A stretch of DNA of 8,463 bases from an uncultured Alcaligenaceae bacterium (GTDB taxonomy: Bacteria; Pseudomonadota; Gammaproteobacteria; Burkholderiales; Burkholderiaceae_B), in NCBI GenBank assembly GCA_937952975.1, contig CALFXX010000114.1, forward strand, positions 1 to 8,463, written 5' to 3'. Every line of letters starts with the position of its first letter. Within the stretch, counting starts at the first letter, position 1. The translations under genes and the position numbers were made by a program. The notes under the pieces are model-generated. The model ran no database searches, had not been told where the DNA came from, and saw only the letters and a program-made list of their open reading frames with translations. This document shows positions 6,070 through 8,463 of this stretch, one piece after another.

Positions 6070-7269
6070 ATGACAAACACTCAAGCACTGCGCGACAAGA
6101 TTGAGCATCTCGCCAACTCGGCTAATGCCTTGTTGACTGAAAAAGGAGCCGTCCCCTGGACTAAAGAGGAGCAGGCGAGTTTTGACAATATTGCAGATGA
6201 AATCGAAAGTCATCAAAAGCAGCTCAAGGCGATCGAACGCTTGCGGGACCTGGAGGCCGATAAGTTTTTCAATACAGCGGCGAAACCGGTGAAGAGCGAC
6301 GGTGAAGTGATTGGTGCAGTGCAGGCAGTGGCTCTCTATCTTCGTAATGGCAAGAACGTTACCAGTGAGCAAGCGGCTGCGATTCACAATGCCATGTCGA
6401 CCACAACAGCAAGCGAGGGTGGTTACACGGTACCCTCAGAGGTCGAGGCCATGGTGATTGAGCGCATGAAAGCGTTTGGTGGCATGCGCGAGGTCGCGCA
6501 GATTCTCTCGACTGCTAGCGGGTCACCACTTAACTACCCTTCGAGCGATGGTACCGAGGAAGAGGGTGAAATCGTTGCAGAAAATGCGATGGCTGGTGCG
6601 CAAGATGTGACCTTTGGCACCGTTGCGCTGAATCCCTTTAAGTACAGTTCAAAATCAGTCGCGCTACCGGTTGAGCTCATCCAGGACAGCGCAATCGATG
6701 TTGTGTCATTTGTCGTCGATCGTCTGGCGACTCGTCTTGGTCGGATTACGAATAAGCACTACACACTTGGAAGCGGTTCAGCTCAGCCGTTTGGCTTAAC
6801 CAATCGTGCCGAGGTGGGTAAGACAGGGGCTAAAGGTTCTGCTACCTCGGCCTCTTATGACGATCTGATGGATTTGATTCATTCGGTCAACTCAGCCTAT
6901 CGCAAGAAGAATGCTCGCTTTATGTTCAGTGATTCGACTCTTTGCGTGTTGCGGAAGCTCAAAGATACAACTGGGCGCCCGATCTGGGGGCTGGGGGATA
7001 TGCGCGAGGGGGTGCCTTCAACGTTGTGCGGCTATGGATACACAGAAAACGATGACATGCCTGTAATGGCAGCCGGTGCCAAGGCAATCGCCTTTGGTGA
7101 TTTTGGCAAGTTCATCATTCGCGATGTGGTGGGGTCTACCTCGATGCGTCGTTTTGACGATTCGGCTTTCGCGTTAAAGGGGCAAGTTGGTTTCTGCGGC
7201 TGGATGCGCTCCGGCTCAAATCTGATTGATACCGAGGCTGTGAAACTGTTCGTTAACTCAGCCGCCTAA
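6070..7269 (+). CDS. Major capsid protein, HK97 gp5 family
   Basis: The HK97-fold shell protein, 399 residues from ATG 6070. Residues 1-70 are charged and predicted helical/coiled-coil (DKIEHLANSANALLTEKG, then FDNIADEIESHQKQLKAIERLRDLEAD). They correspond to the delta domain, which serves as internal scaffold and is cut off by the upstream protease, so no separate scaffold gene is needed. The shell part begins around residue 110 with TTTASEGGYTVPSEVEAMVIERM (to about 133), the usual 'GG..vP.ev...i' entry. ALPVELIQDS (198-207) and LGSGSAQPFGL (233-243, 'G.G..qP.Gi') follow, then FMFSDSTLCVLRKLKD and GDFGKFIIRDVVG (343-355). I prefer ATG 6070 over the upstream TTG 6022, because that extension would only translate the hairpins, while GGA nine bases before 6070 is a usable SD. 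The frame is open upstream to 5836, allowing a frameshift fusion with the protease. Confidence 0.95.
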   Translation: MTNTQALRDKIEHLANSANALLTEKGAVPWTKEEQASFDNIADEIESHQKQLKAIERLRDLEADKFFNTAAKPVKSDGEVIGAVQAVALYLRNGKNVTSEQAAAIHNAMSTTTASEGGYTVPSEVEAMVIERMKAFGGMREVAQILSTASGSPLNYPSSDGTEEEGEIVAENAMAGAQDVTFGTVALNPFKYSSKSVALPVELIQDSAIDVVSFVVDRLATRLGRITNKHYTLGSGSAQPFGLTNRAEVGKTGAKGSATSASYDDLMDLIHSVNSAYRKKNARFMFSDSTLCVLRKLKDTTGRPIWGLGDMREGVPSTLCGYGYTENDDMPVMAAGAKAIAFGDFGKFIIRDVVGSTSMRRFDDSAFALKGQVGFCGWMRSGSNLIDTEAVKLFVNSAA

Positions 7270-7275
7270 GTTCTT

Positions 7276-7317
7276 GCGCCTTGCGGGCCTGTTCTCAGGA
7301 GCTGGCTCGCAAGGCGC
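7276..7317 (+). repeat. Long hairpin after the capsid gene
   Basis: GCGCCTTGCGGGCC (7276-7289) pairs with GGCTCGCAAGGCGC (7304-7317) as a 14-bp stem with one G-U pair and a 14-base loop, starting just after the capsid stop. No T-tract follows, so it is not a standard terminator. It is well placed to protect the 3' end of capsid mRNA or to be an RNase processing site separating capsid from connector message. Confidence 0.6.
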
Positions 7318-7342
7318 TTGCGTTTATCGGAGAACGGAAAGA

Positions 7343-7390
7343 ATGAAATCGCATACTCAACGGGTAAGTAAATATTGTGTCAGTGCTTGA
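7343..7390 (+). CDS. Possible 15-codon leader peptide before the connector gene
   Basis: A short frame, ATG 7343 to TGA 7388-7390, encodes MKSHTQRVSKYCVSA. It has GGAG (7329-7332) ten bases upstream, a better SD than that of the connector itself. It ends inside the first codons of the connector (GTG 7377), so ribosomes finishing it could restart there. The peptide resembles nothing known to me. It may only serve translational coupling, or be fortuitous. Confidence 0.3.
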   Translation: MKSHTQRVSKYCVSA

Positions 7391-7673
7391 GCTTGTAAAG
7401 GCCTCTCTGCGAGGTGCAGATGACGAGGACGATGCGCTGCTGTTGCAGCTGATCGATTCGGCCAGTCGGGAATGCGCGCAGTACATCTACGGAGTTATCC
7501 CTGATTATGAATTGGCAGGAACCGTTAAAAACCCAGTTGACGTCCCCGAGCTGGTCAATGGAATCGTGATCCTTGTGCAGGCTGACTACGAAGATGATCA
7601 TGCCAAGCGCGATGATTATGTAGCCGTTGCCAGAAAACTCTGGTGGCCTTACCGAAACGATCTGGGAATTTAA
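7377..7673 (+). CDS. Head-tail connector, gp6-like
   Basis: A 98-residue protein of the HK97 gp6-like connector family, which forms a ring beneath the portal to close the filled head and receive the tail adaptor. The N-terminus, VLELVKASLRGADDEDDALLLQLIDSASRECAQYI (residues 3-38), matches the family's signature '...vK..lr.d.d.DDalL..lI.aA.......'. The middle (PVDVPELVNGIVILVQADYEDD, about 52-73) corresponds to the usual 'vP..ik.Ail.lva..Yenre' helix. Length is typical. The start is GTG 7377; a second in-frame GTG (7383) is possible. Only a weak GGG (7362-7364) lies upstream, so initiation may depend on the 15-codon frame that overlaps it. Its TAA shares one base with the ATG of the next gene (TAATG). 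Confidence 0.82.
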   Translation: MSVLELVKASLRGADDEDDALLLQLIDSASRECAQYIYGVIPDYELAGTVKNPVDVPELVNGIVILVQADYEDDHAKRDDYVAVARKLWWPYRNDLGI

Positions 7674-8017
7674 TGCGGTCTTACCAACTCAGACACAAAA
7701 TTAGGATTCAGAGGCGAACACGTTCTTTTGATCCTTACGGACAACCCCACGAAATCTGGGCGGATTACTTGTCTGTGCGGGCACATATACGTCCGATCTC
7801 AGGCAAAGAAAGTGTCGGTGCGTTGTCAGTTAACCCCTCGCTGACGCATACGATCGCGGTGAGATACAAGCCGGCCTTTGGTTTACCTCATTCGATGGCC
7901 TCTTATCGGGTGCACTTTGGCGAGCGAGTGTTCAACATTGAGTCAGTCCGAAATCTTGAAGAGCGCAATCGGTGGGTGATTTTGAATTGCATAGAGGGTT
8001 CAGCCGATGGGCAGTAA
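7673..8017 (+). CDS. Head-tail adaptor (phage head closure protein)
   Basis: A 114-residue protein of the SPP1 gp16 / HK97 gp7-like head-tail adaptor family, which docks below the connector ring and closes the head. It starts MRSYQLRHKIRIQRRTRSFD and continues PYGQPHEIWADYLSVRAHIRPISGKE, reproducing the family pattern 'm..g.LrhritiqR.....d.yG...e.W......vwA.i.plsg.E'. Later motifs are HTIAVRYKPAF (about 60-70) and RVHFGERVFNIESVRNLEERNRWVIL, with the usual 'R....g..y.I..v.n..er...l...c'. I chose ATG 7673 over GTG 7643 because it begins at the family N-terminus, has GGGA just upstream, and forms the TAATG junction with the connector. The 3' end overlaps the next gene by 11 bases. Confidence 0.85.
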   Translation: MRSYQLRHKIRIQRRTRSFDPYGQPHEIWADYLSVRAHIRPISGKESVGALSVNPSLTHTIAVRYKPAFGLPHSMASYRVHFGERVFNIESVRNLEERNRWVILNCIEGSADGQ

Positions 8018-8463
8018 TCAGTTCGCAGTAGGTGGGCTCGCAGAGCTCGACCAACTGATGAAGTCTTTGCCCGTAAAAATTGAGAAGAATGTTCTTAAAG
8101 GTGCGTTACGGGCGGGTCAAAAAGTCATGCTGCAAGGTGCGAAGAATCATCTTAGTGAAGTAACTAAGCGCGACTCGGGTGCCTTGGAAAACAGCCTAAG
8201 AATTAGGTTCGCAAGAAATGCAGAGCGTATCGGCTGGGTACGCTCGTACTTGGTGGCAGGGGATAAGTATGCGTTTTATTCGCATATGGTCGAATTCGGG
8301 ACAGCGTCTTTTTATTCTGGTGCAGGTAAGACCGTAGGTGCGCCTTATGTGATTGCAGCTCAGGTCAAAGAGAGTCTGTTCTTTGGTGGTCAGGCAAAAG
8401 AGGCGGTTCTGCATCCTGGCATCAAGCCGAGGCCTTTTATGCGGCCAGCCATGGATGAGCAGG
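8007..8463 (+). CDS. HK97 gp10-like head-tail/tail-completion protein, 3' end beyond the window
   Basis: This frame runs from ATG 8007 to the right edge, giving 152 codons with no stop. AGAGGG (7993-7998) lies eight bases upstream, a good SD, and the start overlaps the adaptor stop by 11 bases. The protein fits the HK97 gp10 family, small proteins at the head-tail or tail-terminator interface. FAVGGLAELDQLMKSLPVKI (residues 6-25) matches 'f.v.Gl.el...L..lp.k', and VLKGALRAGQKVMLQGAK follows. MVEFGTASFYSGAG carries the conserved VEFGT (about 92-96). PRPFMRPAMDE near the right edge matches the C-terminal '.PFmRPA.d'. Since that motif normally lies close to the end of the family, probably only a modest number of residues are missing. 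The part between VEFGT and PFMRP looks longer than in short family members. Confidence 0.82.
   Translation, partial: MGSNQFAVGGLAELDQLMKSLPVKIEKNVLKGALRAGQKVMLQGAKNHLSEVTKRDSGALENSLRIRFARNAERIGWVRSYLVAGDKYAFYSHMVEFGTASFYSGAGKTVGAPYVIAAQVKESLFFGGQAKEAVLHPGIKPRPFMRPAMDEQ

Noticed and set aside
7643..7672. Upstream GTG start for the head-tail adaptor
   Set aside because: The ten added residues lie inside the connector gene and precede the family's normal N-terminus. ATG 7673 forms a TAATG junction with GGGA upstream.

Overview
This window is the head-morphogenesis and DNA-packaging segment of a tailed phage or prophage of the HK97 type. The host is probably a proteobacterium: the genes use Shine-Dalgarno (SD) initiation, the promoters are sigma70-like, and the packaging genes resemble those of proteobacterial siphophage prophages. 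I cannot name the host from sequence alone. No integrase, repressor or attachment site is visible, so 'prophage' rather than free phage is inference.

Left region (1-1583). Two minus-strand genes of unknown function lie in clearly AT-rich DNA. The first is a 291+ residue protein that runs off the left edge; the second is an 82-residue protein with a good SD and a possible promoter of its own. A 357-bp gap follows (1227-1583). It holds a good plus-strand extended -10 promoter (1409-1438) and, about 40 bp further on, a factor-independent terminator (1479-1512), although no plus-strand gene precedes that terminator. The arrangement resembles a late promoter followed by a terminator that must be overcome by antitermination.

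Right region (1584-8463). A GC-richer, tightly packed plus-strand operon follows in canonical order: HNH endonuclease, likely cos region, small terminase, large terminase, portal, ClpP-like head-maturation protease, HK97-fold major capsid protein, gp6-like head-tail connector, head-tail adaptor, and an HK97 gp10-like protein cut by the right edge. Many junctions overlap by 1-11 bases. The HNH-cos-terS order matches HK97, where the HNH gene ends the packaged genome and terS begins it.

How the genes work together: TerS recognises cos, TerL (with HNH) cuts and pumps DNA through the portal into a prohead built from the capsid protein. The capsid N-terminal delta region acts as scaffold and is removed by the protease. 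The connector, adaptor and gp10-like proteins then join the head to the tail.

The parts that family knowledge does not explain are non-coding. Two terminator-like hairpins sit inside the operon between protease and capsid, the first within the protease coding sequence. An in-frame T TTT TTA slippery heptamer lies at the first one, and its -1 frame stays open all the way into the capsid gene, so a protease-capsid fusion by frameshifting is conceivable. A 14-bp hairpin without a T-tract follows the capsid stop, and a 15-codon leader ORF overlaps the connector start.
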